This document shows positions 34,940 through 44,846 of a DNA stretch of 64,000 nucleotides, piece after piece (within the stretch, counting starts at the first letter, position 1; each line of letters starts with the position of its first letter). Under the pieces are notes generated by a model. That model searched no databases and was not told where the DNA came from. It saw nothing but the letters and a program-made list of their open reading frames with translations. This DNA comes from Pseudomonas sp. BGr12 (GTDB lineage Bacteria > Pseudomonadota > Gammaproteobacteria > Pseudomonadales > Pseudomonadaceae). The DNA lies in NCBI RefSeq assembly GCF_030272895.1, contig NZ_JALRNF010000028.1:19029-83028 (forward strand). Reading direction: 5' to 3'. The position numbers and the translations under genes were made by a program.

Positions 34940-37567
34940 ATGACTGATATCGATGTGCGCTTGCGTGAAGATGTTCATCTGTTGGGCGAGTTGTTGGGCG
35001 ATACCGTGCGCGAGCAGTACGGCGAGGCGTTCCTGCAGAAGATCGAGGCCATTCGCCGCAGCGCCAAGGCCGACCGCAGTGGCAGCGCCGAGCAGTTGAG
35101 TTCGACCCTGGGCGACCTTGCCGAAGACGAATTGCTGCCGGTGGCCAGGGCCTTCAACCAGTTCCTCAACCTGGCCAACATCGCCGAGCAGTACCAGTTG
35201 ATCCGCCGTCGTGATGCCGGCCAGCCCGAGCCCTTCGAAGCCCGGGTGTTGCCCGAACTGCTGGCGCGGCTCAAGGCCGCCGGGCACAGTGAAGATGCCC
35301 TGGCGCGCCAGCTGGGCAAACTCAATATCGAATTGGTGCTGACCGCGCACCCCACCGAAGTGGCGCGCCGTACGCTGATCCAGAAGTACGACGCCATCGC
35401 CGCGCAGCTGGCCGCCCAGGATCACCGCGATCTGATACCGGCCGAGCGCGAGCAGATCCGCACCCGCCTGCAGCGGTTGATCGCCGAGGCCTGGCACACC
35501 GAAGAAATCCGCCGCACCCGGCCGACGCCGGTGGACGAAGCCAAATGGGGCTTTGCGGTCATCGAACACTCGCTCTGGCAGGCCATTCCCCATCACCTGC
35601 GCAAGGTCGACAAGGCCCTGCATGAGGCCACCGGCCTGCGCCTGCCGCTGGAGGCCGCACCGATCCGTTTCGCCTCGTGGATGGGTGGCGACCGCGACGG
35701 CAACCCCAATGTCACTGCGCCCGTGACCCGTGAAGTCCTGTTGCTGGCGCGCTGGATGGCCGCCGACCTGTTCTTGCGTGATATCGACTCCCTGGCTGCC
35801 GAGCTGTCCATGCAGCAAGCCAGCGACGCCCTCCGGGCCAGGGTCGGCGACTCGGCCGAGCCTTACCGCACGCTGCTCAAGCAGTTGCGTGACCGCCTGC
35901 GCGAAACCCGTGCCTGGGCGCAGAGTGCCCTGACTACGCCACATGCGCCGTCGCCCCTGGTATTGCAGGACAACCAGGAACTGTTCGAACCCCTGCAGCT
36001 GTGCTTCGACTCGCTGCACGCCTGCGGCATGGGCGTGATTGCCGACGGCCCGCTGCTCGACTGCCTGCGCCGGGCGGTGACCTTTGGCCTGTTCCTGGTG
36101 CGCCTGGACGTGCGCCAGGACGCTGCACGGCATACCGCGGCGCTCAGTGAAATCACCGATTACCTGGGCCTGGGGCGCTATGCCGACTGGGACGAAGAGG
36201 CGCGCATCGCCTTCCTCCAGCAGGAACTCAACAGCCGGCGGCCACTGCTGCCGGGTTACTTCAAACCCCAGGCCGACACCGCCGAAGTGCTCGCCACCTG
36301 CCGCGAGATCGCCGCGGCGCCGGCGGCCTCGCTGGGCTCCTATGTGATTTCCATGGCCGGCGCCGCTTCCGACGTGCTCGCTGTGCAACTGTTGCTCAAG
36401 GAAGCCGGCGTACTGCGCCCGATGCGCGTGGTGCCGTTGTTCGAAACCCTGGCCGACCTCGATAACGCTGGCCCGGTGATGGAGCGCCTGCTCGGTTTGC
36501 CGGGCTACCGCAGTGGCTTGCATGGCCCGCAGGAAGTGATGATCGGTTATTCCGACTCGGCCAAGGATGCCGGCACCACGGCCGCGGCCTGGGCGCAGTA
36601 CCGGGCCCAGGAGACGCTGGTGCGCATCTGCCGTGAGCAGCAGGTCGAGTTGCTGCTGTTCCATGGTCGTGGTGGCACCGTCGGGCGCGGCGGCGGTCCG
36701 GCCCATGCGGCGATCCTGTCGCAGCCGCCAGGCTCGGTGGCGGGGCGCTTCCGTACCACCGAGCAGGGCGAGATGATCCGCTTCAAGTTCGGCTTGCCGG
36801 ATATCGCCGAGCAGAACCTCAACCTGTACCTGGCCGCCGTGCTCGAAGCGACCCTGCTGCCGCCACCGCCGCCGCAACCGGCCTGGCGCGAACTGATGGA
36901 CCAATTGGCCGCCGACGGGGTCAAGGCCTACCGTGGGGTGGTGCGCGACAACCCCGAGTTCGTCGAGTACTTCCGCCAGTCCACCCCGGAACAGGAACTG
37001 GGGCGCCTGCCTTTGGGCAGCCGACCGGCCAAGCGCCGCGCCGGTGGTATCGAAAGCCTGCGGGCGATCCCGTGGATCTTCGGCTGGACCCAGACCCGCC
37101 TGATGTTGCCGGCCTGGCTGGGCTGGGAAGCGGCGCTGAACAACGCCCTGGCTCGCGGGCAAGGTGAGTTGCTGGCGCAGATGCGCGAGCAGTGGCCGTT
37201 CTTCCGCACCCGCATCGACATGCTGGAGATGGTCCTGGCCAAGGCCGACAGCGATATCGCCCGATCCTACGACCAACGTCTGGTGCAACCAGAACTGCGA
37301 CCTTTGGGTGCACATTTGCGCGACCTATTGTCGCAGGCGTGCGCGGTGGTGCTGGGTCTGACCGGGCAGCCGGTGCTACTGGAACATAGCCCTGAGACCC
37401 TGGAATTCATCCGCTTGCGCAACACCTACCTGGACCCGCTGCATCTATTGCAGGCCGAGTTGCTGGCCCGTTCGCGCAGCCGCGAAGCCGCTCTGGACAG
37501 CCCGCTGGAGCAGGCGTTGCTGGTTACCGTGGCGGGTATCGCGGCGGGTTTGCGCAATACCGGCTGA
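34940..37567 (+). CDS. ppc: phosphoenolpyruvate carboxylase
   Basis: Carboxylates PEP with bicarbonate to oxaloacetate, the main anaplerotic reaction feeding the citric acid cycle. At 875 residues it has the typical length. Catalytic His is at about 137 in [13 protein letters not shown]. Other signatures are [27 protein letters not shown] and [19 protein letters not shown], and the C-terminus ends RNTG as expected. The frame is open far upstream, but the family begins at [15 protein letters not shown] (34940). Confidence 0.97.
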   Translation: MTDIDVRLREDVHLLGELLGDTVREQYGEAFLQKIEAIRRSAKADRSGSAEQLSSTLGDLAEDELLPVARAFNQFLNLANIAEQYQLIRRRDAGQPEPFEARVLPELLARLKAAGHSEDALARQLGKLNIELVLTAHPTEVARRTLIQKYDAIAAQLAAQDHRDLIPAEREQIRTRLQRLIAEAWHTEEIRRTRPTPVDEAKWGFAVIEHSLWQAIPHHLRKVDKALHEATGLRLPLEAAPIRFASWMGGDRDGNPNVTAPVTREVLLLARWMAADLFLRDIDSLAAELSMQQASDALRARVGDSAEPYRTLLKQLRDRLRETRAWAQSALTTPHAPSPLVLQDNQELFEPLQLCFDSLHACGMGVIADGPLLDCLRRAVTFGLFLVRLDVRQDAARHTAALSEITDYLGLGRYADWDEEARIAFLQQELNSRRPLLPGYFKPQADTAEVLATCREIAAAPAASLGSYVISMAGAASDVLAVQLLLKEAGVLRPMRVVPLFETLADLDNAGPVMERLLGLPGYRSGLHGPQEVMIGYSDSAKDAGTTAAAWAQYRAQETLVRICREQQVELLLFHGRGGTVGRGGGPAHAAILSQPPGSVAGRFRTTEQGEMIRFKFGLPDIAEQNLNLYLAAVLEATLLPPPPPQPAWRELMDQLAADGVKAYRGVVRDNPEFVEYFRQSTPEQELGRLPLGSRPAKRRAGGIESLRAIPWIFGWTQTRLMLPAWLGWEAALNNALARGQGELLAQMREQWPFFRTRIDMLEMVLAKADSDIARSYDQRLVQPELRPLGAHLRDLLSQACAVVLGLTGQPVLLEHSPETLEFIRLRNTYLDPLHLLQAELLARSRSREAALDSPLEQALLVTVAGIAAGLRNTG

Positions 37568-37625
37568 GCACGGGTTGCGATGGCCCGGCCCTGCCGTGAG
37601 GCGGACAAGAGTGCTTGCAAAGCAA

Positions 37626-37648
37626 CAGGTTGCGCTGGGCGCAACCTG
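37626..37648 (+). other. strong hairpin downstream of ppc
   Basis: CAGGTTGCGC / GCGCAACCTG, a perfect 10-bp stem with a TGG loop 59 bases after the ppc stop. No T run follows directly (a run of six T comes about 25 bases later), so it may act as an mRNA 3' end or a weak terminator. Confidence 0.6.
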
Positions 37649-37734
37649 CGGCTGGCAGAGTCGATGCGTGGGGTTTTTTCCGACTTTCGACCGCTTGTGT
37701 GGCATTAAAGCGCTGTGTATCTTGAGCAGCCTTT

Positions 37735-37751
37735 TGACCAATTTGTGGTCA
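37735..37751. promoter_or_regulatory. inverted repeat upstream of adk
   Basis: TGACCA-N5-TGGTCA, 70 bases before the adk start, containing TTGACC that could be a -35. It could be an operator, but nothing in the window names a protein that would bind it. Confidence 0.35.
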
Positions 37752-37793
37752 TGACCCAATTCCGGACTTGGCCCTCTGCGCCGACTCCATTGA

Positions 37794-38471
<678 letters not shown>

Positions 38472-38490
38472 TCAGTACCCTCTGGTGCAG

Positions 38491-38520
38491 ACAACGGCCC
38501 GCTTGCGGGCCGTTGTTGTT
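38491..38520 (+). terminator. rho-independent terminator after adk
   Basis: ACAACGGCCCG / CGGGCCGTTGT, a perfect 11-bp stem with a CTTG loop, followed by TGTTT. The tail is T-rich but interrupted. Confidence 0.85.
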
Positions 38521-38526
38521 TATAAT
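38521..38526 (+). promoter_or_regulatory. perfect TATAAT -10 box for tsaB
   Basis: TATAAT starts immediately after the adk terminator, 33 bases before the tsaB ATG. The -35 window falls inside the terminator stem and shows no TTGACA. Confidence 0.55.
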
Positions 38527-38558
38527 GCCGCTCTTTTTTCATTTGCCTGGATACACCG

Positions 38559-39233
38559 ATGACCACCTTGCTGGCCCTGGATACCGCCACTGAAGCCTGC
38601 TCCGTTGCCTTGCTGCATGACGGCAAGGTTTCCAGCCATTACGAGGTGATCCCGCGCCTGCATGCGCAGAAGCTGCTGCCGATGATCCAGCAGTTGCTGG
38701 CCGACGCCGGCACCACGTTGTCGGCGCTCGACGCCATTGCCTTCGGCCGTGGCCCGGGCGCCTTCACCGGCGTGCGCATCGCCATCGGCGTGGTCCAGGG
38801 CCTGGCCTTCGCCCTGGAGCGTCCGGTGCTGCCGGTGTCCAACCTGGCGGTGCTGGCCCAGCGGGCCCTGCGCGAGCGGGGCGTCTCGCAGGTGGCGGCG
38901 GCCATCGATGCGCGCATGGATGAAGTGTACTGGGGCTGCTACCAGGCGGTAGCCGGCGAGATGCGCCTGGTCGGCAGCGAAGCGGTGTTGGCGCCAGAGC
39001 GGGCACAACTGCCTGCCGATGCCAGCGGCGAGTGGTTCGGTGCCGGTACCGGCTGGAACTACGCCGAGCGCATCGGCGTTACCCCGAGCGGTCACGACGC
39101 CACCCTGCTGCCCCATGCCCAGGACCTGCTGACCCTGGCCACCTTCGCCTGGCAGCGGGGCGAGGCGATTGCCGCCGACCTCGCCCAGCCGGTCTACCTG
39201 CGCGACAACGTGGCGACGCCCAAGGCTCGCTGA
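38559..39233 (+). CDS. tsaB: tRNA threonylcarbamoyladenosine biosynthesis protein TsaB
   Basis: A partner of TsaD in making t6A at position 37 of ANN-decoding tRNAs. A 224-residue actin/HSP70-fold protein: LLALDTATEACSVALL at the start, then FGRGPGAFTGVRIAIGVVQGL and ARMDEVYWGCYQ. It is the usual neighbour of adk in Pseudomonas. The frame is complete. Confidence 0.94.
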   Translation: MTTLLALDTATEACSVALLHDGKVSSHYEVIPRLHAQKLLPMIQQLLADAGTTLSALDAIAFGRGPGAFTGVRIAIGVVQGLAFALERPVLPVSNLAVLAQRALRERGVSQVAAAIDARMDEVYWGCYQAVAGEMRLVGSEAVLAPERAQLPADASGEWFGAGTGWNYAERIGVTPSGHDATLLPHAQDLLTLATFAWQRGEAIAADLAQPVYLRDNVATPKAR

Positions 39234-39363
39234 GTGCACTTCGTCGGTTATTCCCAGGCCAAATAAAACCTTTTGCCCGATCTGTGGTCCAGTTATCAGT
39301 CAGGCATTAGCGAAGGATCACTGGTGCTGCTAAATTGCCATCAGTGCTTCCGAGTAGATCGCC

Positions 39364-39651
39364 ATGCGAATCGACGGTTTTTCCTCACAGTCCTATCCGA
39401 TCAAGCGAGCCCCGCGCAAAGCGCCGGTGCGTAACGATGACGTGGACGAGGACCTGCCGGGCGAATACGAAGTGCAGCCCCAGGCCAGCTCCGGCCAGGC
39501 GCGCAGTTCCGGTCTGCCGGCCCGCCAGCAGGACATGATCTTCCCCCGGGCGCGGGACAAGCGCACCGCCCAGGCCCTGGCCAGCTACCTGACCACCTCG
39601 GGGTTTGTCGACTGGGAGATGGAAGTGCTGGGGCTGGACCTGTACATTTGA
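39364..39651 (+). CDS. conserved hypothetical protein
   Basis: A 95-residue protein with a basic, probably disordered first half (RAPRKAPVRNDDVDEDLPGE) and a helical C-terminus (KRTAQALASYLTTSGFVDWE). No known domain is seen. It sits two bases before the DUF72 gene, so it is probably co-transcribed with it. The upstream gap (39234-39363) holds an imperfect repeat CACTGGTG/CATCAGTG (around 39321-39346) but no clear promoter boxes. Confidence 0.65.
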   Translation: MRIDGFSSQSYPIKRAPRKAPVRNDDVDEDLPGEYEVQPQASSGQARSSGLPARQQDMIFPRARDKRTAQALASYLTTSGFVDWEMEVLGLDLYI

Positions 39652-39654
39652 TGG

Positions 39655-40524
39655 ATGAGTCTGTCCACACTGCCTTATTTTCTCGGTTGCCCGTCCTGGA
39701 GTGAAAACGCCTGGCGCGAGTACCTGTACCCCGCAGACGCCAAGAGCGGCGATTTTCTCGGCCTCTACAGCCAGGTCTTCAATGCCGTTGAAGGCAACAC
39801 CACCTTTTATGCCCGCCCGGCCCCGGCGACCGTCGAACGCTGGGCCCGGATCATGCCTGCGCATTTTCGCTTCACTGCCAAGTTTCCCGGTGACATCAGT
39901 CATGGCGGCGACCTGCGCGGGCAGCTGACGGCGGCGCAGACCTTCATCGAATTGCTCAAGCCCCTGGGCGAGCGCGTGGCCCCTTACTGGCTGCAATTGC
40001 CGGCGACTTTCGGCCCGGTGCGGCTGGGGGAGCTGGTGACCTTTCTCGACGAACTCGACGTGCCCATTGCCGTCGAGGTGCGCAACGATGCCTTCTTCGC
40101 CCGGGGCGATGAAGAGCGCCTGCTCAACCGCCTGCTGCTCGACCGTGGCATCGAGCGCATCTGCCTGGACCCGCGCGCCTTGTTCAGTTGCACCTCGCGC
40201 GAGCCGGGCGTGTTGCATGCCCAGGCGAAAAAGCCACGTGTGCCGCCGCGCCCGACAGCCTTCAGCCAGCACCCGCAGGTGCGCTTCATCGGTCACCCGG
40301 AACTGCACGCCAACGAATCCTATCTACTACCATGGCTGGACAAGGTCGCTGCCTGGATCGAGGAAGGGCGCAGCCCTTATGTTTTCCTGCATACTGCCGA
40401 CAACCGCCTGGCCGCAGCCCTGGCCCAGCGCTTTCATCGCGGACTGATGGAGCGCCTGCCGGGACTGGCGGCCTTGCCTGAACTGGACAGGACGCCTGAG
40501 GCCGAACAGCTCGGCCTGCTCTGA
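39655..40524 (+). CDS. DUF72 family protein
   Basis: A 289-residue protein of the DUF72 (YecE-like) family, TIM-barrel type: FLGCPSWSENAWREYLYP, FNAVEGNTTFYARP, then PAHFRFTAKFPGDISH and VEVRNDAFFA. The family is widespread and its function is unresolved. It follows the small hypothetical gene and precedes the PEP-mutase-like gene by 33 bases in the same direction. Confidence 0.85.
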   Translation: MSLSTLPYFLGCPSWSENAWREYLYPADAKSGDFLGLYSQVFNAVEGNTTFYARPAPATVERWARIMPAHFRFTAKFPGDISHGGDLRGQLTAAQTFIELLKPLGERVAPYWLQLPATFGPVRLGELVTFLDELDVPIAVEVRNDAFFARGDEERLLNRLLLDRGIERICLDPRALFSCTSREPGVLHAQAKKPRVPPRPTAFSQHPQVRFIGHPELHANESYLLPWLDKVAAWIEEGRSPYVFLHTADNRLAAALAQRFHRGLMERLPGLAALPELDRTPEAEQLGLL

Positions 40525-40557
40525 ACGCGTCCTGCCGCTTGCCCGGGAGCCGTGATC

Positions 40558-41388
40558 ATGGATGTACAAACCCTGCGTGCCCAAGCCTTCAAAGCCCTGC
40601 ATGAGCGTGACACGGCCTTCGTCATTCCCAACCCCTGGGATGCCGGGTCCGCCAAGCTGCTGGCGAGCCTGGGGTTCGAGGCCCTGGCCACCACCAGTGC
40701 CGGTCTTGCCTTCTCGCTGGGGCGGCCGGATGCCGAAGGGGCGATGACACTGGCCGAGACCCTGGACAACGCCCGCGCCATTGCCGATGCCACGGCCTTG
40801 CCGGTGGCGGCCGACCTGGAAAACGGCTTCAGCGATGACCCTGAAGGCTGCGCCGCGGCCATTGTGCAGGCCGCGCAGGCAGGCCTGGTGGGCGCTTCCA
40901 TCGAAGATGCCAGCGGTAATCCCGAGGAGCCGATCTACAGCTTCCATCACGCCGTGGCACGCGTCGAAGCCGCAGTGGCTGCCGCCCGCAGCCTGGACTT
41001 TCCCTTCGTGCTCTGCGCCCGGGCCGAGAACCTGCTGCATGGCTGCCAGGACCTGGATGACACCATTGCCCGCCTGCAGGCCTTTGCCGAAGCCGGCGCC
41101 GATGTGCTCTACGCGCCCGGTCTGCGTACCGCAGAGGAAATCCGCGCCGTGGTCCAGGCCGTGGCACCCAAGCCTGTGAACGTGTTGATGGGCATGGCTG
41201 GGGTGGACTTGAGCGTCAACCAGTTGCAGGACCTGGGGGTGCGGCGCATCAGCGTCGGCTCGTCACTGGCCCGGGCAGCCTATGGCGCGTTTTTTCGGGG
41301 GGCCGAGGAAATCATGCACCAGGGTCGTTTCAGCTACGGTGAACAGGCGCTCCCATTCGATCAGTTGAACCGATTGTTCCGACGTTGA
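40558..41388 (+). CDS. isocitrate lyase / PEP mutase superfamily enzyme
   Basis: A 276-residue alpha/beta-barrel enzyme. Typical elements are FVIPNPWDAGSAKLL, TTSAGLAFSLGRPD, LPVAADLENGF (metal-binding Asp/Glu), GASIEDASG, FVLCARAENLL and NVLMGMAGVDLSV. These enzymes break or make C-C or C-P bonds next to a carboxylate. This subgroup lacks the KKCGH motif of true isocitrate lyases, and its substrate is unknown. I chose ATG 40558 (CGGGAG nine bases upstream) over the GTG six bases earlier, which is too near the ribosome site. Confidence 0.82.
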   Translation: MDVQTLRAQAFKALHERDTAFVIPNPWDAGSAKLLASLGFEALATTSAGLAFSLGRPDAEGAMTLAETLDNARAIADATALPVAADLENGFSDDPEGCAAAIVQAAQAGLVGASIEDASGNPEEPIYSFHHAVARVEAAVAAARSLDFPFVLCARAENLLHGCQDLDDTIARLQAFAEAGADVLYAPGLRTAEEIRAVVQAVAPKPVNVLMGMAGVDLSVNQLQDLGVRRISVGSSLARAAYGAFFRGAEEIMHQGRFSYGEQALPFDQLNRLFRR

Positions 41389-41412
41389 AGCGGGATGGGC
41401 GGTCGCTGAAAC

Positions 41413-42033
41413 TCAGGCAGCGATGCGCACGTTGTTCAGCACCACCGGGCGGGCCCAGCGGGTGTCGAAGTCCAGTGCCGATTGCTGGGCCACCAGGGTA
41501 GGTGCGTCGAACGGCTCGGGCGCCTTGTCCAGCAGGTCCATCTCGAATTCGGCGATCGGCAGATACAGCGACTTGGGCTCAGGGCCAGGGCCTGGCTCGG
41601 GCAGCGGGTGGCCCTGGCTCATGACCACCGGGCGCACCCAGCTGTTGCTGATGTCCAGCTGGCGCTGTTGCTCGATCAGTTCGGCGTCGCTGAAGGGCGG
41701 GGCGAGCTTTTCCAGCAGCTCGGGCTCGAACTCGGCAATCGGCAGGAACAGCGGCTCGGGCGGGGCGATCTCGGTGTCCTGGACATTGCACAGGCGCTGG
41801 CTATGGATCTGCGCCAGCACCTGGGTGCCGCCCAGAGGCTCCCCGGTGAGTTTGTCGACGGGGGCGGGCGAGAAGCTGCCCGGTTCACTGCCTTCAGCCT
41901 GCTGCTCGGCCAGGGCGCGGGCAAAGAAATCCTGCCACAGGTGGCTGACGCCGCCCAATGCCTGGGTGTTGTGCCGGCCATAATTGCCTACGGGCGATAA
42001 ATAGCCTGAGCTGAGCTGAAGAATATCGGTCAT
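41413..42033 (-). CDS. hypothetical protein with an internal tandem duplication
   Basis: A 206-residue protein without a recognised domain. The C-terminal two thirds holds two copies of a ~50-residue unit. The first has LFLPIAEFEPELLEKLAPPF then WVRPVVMSQG; the second has LYLPIAEFEMDLLDKAPEPF then WARPVVLNNV. Both contain a Q-Q-x-x-L-D segment between. A Pro/Glu-rich linker joins them. The N-terminus (MTDILQLSSGYLSPVG) is not a signal peptide. It lies divergent from rsmJ. Function unknown. Confidence 0.68.
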   Translation of the reverse strand: MTDILQLSSGYLSPVGNYGRHNTQALGGVSHLWQDFFARALAEQQAEGSEPGSFSPAPVDKLTGEPLGGTQVLAQIHSQRLCNVQDTEIAPPEPLFLPIAEFEPELLEKLAPPFSDAELIEQQRQLDISNSWVRPVVMSQGHPLPEPGPGPEPKSLYLPIAEFEMDLLDKAPEPFDAPTLVAQQSALDFDTRWARPVVLNNVRIAA

Positions 42034-42131
42034 GGCAGTCGCAGGCCGTCCCGGTCTGGCAAAATAGCGAATACTGCGTATATCGGCCGCGGCCGACGAT
42101 CATTTAATTTTTTTGAGTACAGGATGTGAAG

Positions 42132-42911
42132 GTGGAGCAACAGGCGGACGGCGGTATCCGGGTCGAGGCGCTGACGGCCGAGTATCAGGCGCAAGCCGAA
42201 GAGTGGGCACGGCGCCTGGACCTGCCTCTGGAAGACGACACGGCCGGGTTTGCCGTGCAGGTGGGCGTCGATGGCCTGCAGATCCAGCAGTTGGGGCCGC
42301 AGGCACCCGGGCCTGTGCGGGTCGACTTCGTCGAGGGCGCGGCGGCGCACCGGCGGGTGTATGGCGGCGGCAGCGGGCAGATGATCGCCAAGGCCGTGGG
42401 CATCGCCCAGGGCGTGCGCCCGCAGGTGCTCGATGCCACGGCCGGGCTGGGCAAGGATGCGTTCGTGCTGGCCAGCCTGGGCTGCCAGATGACCCTGATC
42501 GAGCGCCAGCCGCTGGTTGCCGCGCTGCTCCAGGACGGCCTGGCCCGCGCCGCCAGCGATGCCGAGGTCGGTCCTATCGTCGCACGCATGCAGCTGCTGA
42601 CCGGCAATGCCATCGAGCGCATGCGCAGCTGGCAGGGCGAGCCGCCCCAGGTGATCTACCTCGACCCGATGTTCCCGCACCGCGACAAGAGCGCCCTGGT
42701 GAAAAAGGAAATGCGCGTGTTCCGCCCGTTGGTGGGAGACGATCTGGATGCGCCGGCCTTGCTCGAAGCCGCCCTGGCCCTGGCCAGCCACCGGGTGGTG
42801 GTCAAGCGTCCGCGCAAGGCGCCGATCATCGACGGGCCAAAGCCGAGCCACAGCCTGGAAGGCAAGTCGAGCCGCTACGACATCTACCCGAAAAAAGCCC
42901 TCAAGGGCTGA
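42132..42911 (+). CDS. rsmJ: 16S rRNA (guanine-1516-N2) methyltransferase RsmJ
   Basis: Methylates G1516 of 16S rRNA with S-adenosylmethionine. A 259-residue protein with the SAM-binding motif [20 protein letters not shown], the catalytic-type [20 protein letters not shown] and the C-terminal [19 protein letters not shown], all typical of RsmJ. The start is uncertain: GTG 42132 is preceded by AGGA at seven bases and fits relatives, while GTG 42126 is two codons earlier. Its TGA abuts the stop of the convergent TetR gene with no gap. Confidence 0.9.
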   Translation: MEQQADGGIRVEALTAEYQAQAEEWARRLDLPLEDDTAGFAVQVGVDGLQIQQLGPQAPGPVRVDFVEGAAAHRRVYGGGSGQMIAKAVGIAQGVRPQVLDATAGLGKDAFVLASLGCQMTLIERQPLVAALLQDGLARAASDAEVGPIVARMQLLTGNAIERMRSWQGEPPQVIYLDPMFPHRDKSALVKKEMRVFRPLVGDDLDAPALLEAALALASHRVVVKRPRKAPIIDGPKPSHSLEGKSSRYDIYPKKALKG

Positions 42912-43547
42912 TCAGGGGCGATACGCGCGCATGAACATCTCCACCACTTCGTGCACATGGGCCTGGGCGGCATCGGCGTCCAGGGCCGGGGCATAGCCGA
43001 GCAACAGGCGGTAGTTCGGCGCGCCCTTGAGCAGGCAGAAGAAGTGTTCCGCCGCCCTGTCGGGGTGCTCGATACGCAGCAGGTTGCGCTGGTCGACCCG
43101 CTGCAGCAACGCCTCCATCTCGCGCAGGACCCGCAACGGGCCGGCTTCGAAGAAAATCTGGCTGAGCTTGGGGTCCTGGGCGCCCAGGGTCATGATCAGG
43201 CGGGTCAGCTGCACGGACTGGTCGCTGCTGATCAATGCCTGAAAACCACAACCGATGTTGAACAGTACCTGCTCCAGCGGCACGTTGTCGGGCAGCTCGA
43301 AGATCAGCTCCGGCAGCTGCGCCGTGCAGGTGGCCGAGATCGCCGAGGTGAACAGCGTCTCCTTGTCGGTGAAGTGGCTGTAGACCGTCAGTTTTGAAAC
43401 ACCTGCCGCTGTCGCGACCGCATCCATGCTGGTGCTGGCATAGCCAAGGGTAAGAAACAGCTGCTTGGCCGCCTCGAGAATGGCCTGGCGCTTGGCCAGG
43501 TCTTTGGGCCGGCCAGGGCCGGCGGGAGCGGTGAGATCGTTGGGCAT
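42912..43547 (-). CDS. TetR family repressor of the RND efflux operon
   Basis: A 211-residue regulator. The N-terminal helix-turn-helix is at about residues 20-65 (FLTLGYASTSMDAVATAAGV, SKLTVYSHFTDKETLF). The ligand domain follows. The start at 43547 (MPNDLTAPAGPGRP) is preferred; an in-frame ATG 13 codons upstream (43586) is possible and neither has a strong ribosome site. It is divergent from the RND genes, with a perfect palindrome in the shared gap, which makes it their probable repressor. Confidence 0.84.
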   Translation of the reverse strand: MPNDLTAPAGPGRPKDLAKRQAILEAAKQLFLTLGYASTSMDAVATAAGVSKLTVYSHFTDKETLFTSAISATCTAQLPELIFELPDNVPLEQVLFNIGCGFQALISSDQSVQLTRLIMTLGAQDPKLSQIFFEAGPLRVLREMEALLQRVDQRNLLRIEHPDRAAEHFFCLLKGAPNYRLLLGYAPALDADAAQAHVHEVVEMFMRAYRP

Positions 43548-43687
43548 GGGGGCGTTTAAAGGTTCCAGTAGGTGCATATGGTACATCGCCGGCCCGGCCC
43601 GGGCTGGCAGTTATCGACATAAGGGAGACGTGTTAATACGTTTTTTCTCTTGGGCCGACGCTTCCCCGGTGTGGTTCCCTGATTTAA

Positions 43688-43703
43688 TATACTCGCGAGT
43701 ATA
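43688..43703 (+). promoter_or_regulatory. probable TetR operator overlapping the RND promoter
   Basis: TATACTCGCGAGTATA, a perfect 16-bp palindrome. Its first six bases, TATACT, are a good -10 for the RND genes, 52 bases before the first ATG. A half site ACTCGCGA recurs at 43719-43726. Binding here would block the promoter. Confidence 0.7.
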
Positions 43704-43739
43704 AATATTCCAAGCGTCACTCGCGAAAGGTCATTCATC

Positions 43740-44840
43740 ATGTTGCGCCATGCCTTGCCCCTCGCCCTGCCCATCGCTCTTGCCGCGCTGCTGTCTGCCT
43801 GCGGGCAGGAGAGTGCGCCGCAGACGTCCCTGCGCCCCGCCATGGTGGTGCAGCCGCAGCCGGCCAGTGCCGCCGCCGACAGCTACCCGGGCGAGGTGCG
43901 CGCGCGCTTCGAGCCGGAGCTGGCGTTTCGCATCGGTGGCAAGGTCAGCAAGCGCCTGGTCGAGGAAGGGCAGCGGGTCAAGGCCGAGCAGCCGCTGGCC
44001 GAGCTGGACCCGCAGGACGTGCGCCTGCAGCTGGAAGCCAGCCGCGCGCAACTGGCCGCCGCCGAAGCCAACCTGAGCCTGGTCAAGGCCGAACGCGATC
44101 GCTACAAGACCCTGATGGACCGGCAGATGGTCAGCCGCTCCCAGTTCGACAATGCCGAAAACCTCTATCGTGCCGGCCAGGCCCGGCTCAAGCAGGTGCG
44201 CGCCGAGTTCGACGTGGCCGGCAACCAGGCCGAGTACGCGGTGCTGCGGGCTTCCCAGGACGGAGTGATTGCCAAGCGCCAGGTGGAAGTGGGGCAAGTG
44301 GTGTCCGCCGGTCAGACCGTGTTCACCCTGGCCGCAGATGGCGAGCGTGAAGTGCTGATCGGCCTGCCGGAGCAGCAGTTCGGTCGCTTCAAGGTCGGCC
44401 AGGCGGTGTCGGTTGAGCTCTGGTCACAACCGGACGAACGTTTCACTGGTCGTATCCGCGAGCTGTCGCCATCGGCCGATCCACGCTCGCGCACCTTCGC
44501 CGCACGTATCGCCTTCAGCGCCGGCAAGGTTCCGGCCGAGCTGGGCCAGAGCGCCCGAGTCTATATCCAGCATGCCGAACAGGTGCCGCTGTCGGTGCCG
44601 CTGTCGGCGCTGACCGCGGAGAATGGCCAGACCTACGTCTGGCGCGTGGACGCCAATAACACCCTCAAGCGTGTACCGGTGCGGGTGGGCGCCTATGGCG
44701 AAAGCAGTGTTCCGGTGCTCGAAGGCCTCAATGCCTCGGACTGGGTAGTGGCGGCCGGCGTACATGTGCTCCAGGAGGGGCAACAGGTACGTCCGGTGGA
44801 TCGTTCCAATCGTGTGGTGAATCTGGCGGCCAAGGAGTAA
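43740..44840 (+). CDS. RND efflux periplasmic adaptor (membrane fusion protein)
   Basis: A 366-residue lipoprotein adaptor: signal RHALPLALPIALAALLSAC with lipobox LSAC. A barrel-sandwich (lipoyl-like) domain holds GKVSKRLVEEGQRVKAEQPL, a helical hairpin spans about 85-145, and the returning lipoyl half is SQDGVIAKRQVEVGQVVSAG. Beta-barrel and membrane-proximal domains follow. It bridges the inner-membrane pump encoded next and an outer-membrane channel not encoded here. It is 6 bases from the pump gene, so the two form one operon. Confidence 0.9.
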   Translation: MLRHALPLALPIALAALLSACGQESAPQTSLRPAMVVQPQPASAAADSYPGEVRARFEPELAFRIGGKVSKRLVEEGQRVKAEQPLAELDPQDVRLQLEASRAQLAAAEANLSLVKAERDRYKTLMDRQMVSRSQFDNAENLYRAGQARLKQVRAEFDVAGNQAEYAVLRASQDGVIAKRQVEVGQVVSAGQTVFTLAADGEREVLIGLPEQQFGRFKVGQAVSVELWSQPDERFTGRIRELSPSADPRSRTFAARIAFSAGKVPAELGQSARVYIQHAEQVPLSVPLSALTAENGQTYVWRVDANNTLKRVPVRVGAYGESSVPVLEGLNASDWVVAAGVHVLQEGQQVRPVDRSNRVVNLAAKE

Positions 44841-44846
44841 GTCCCG

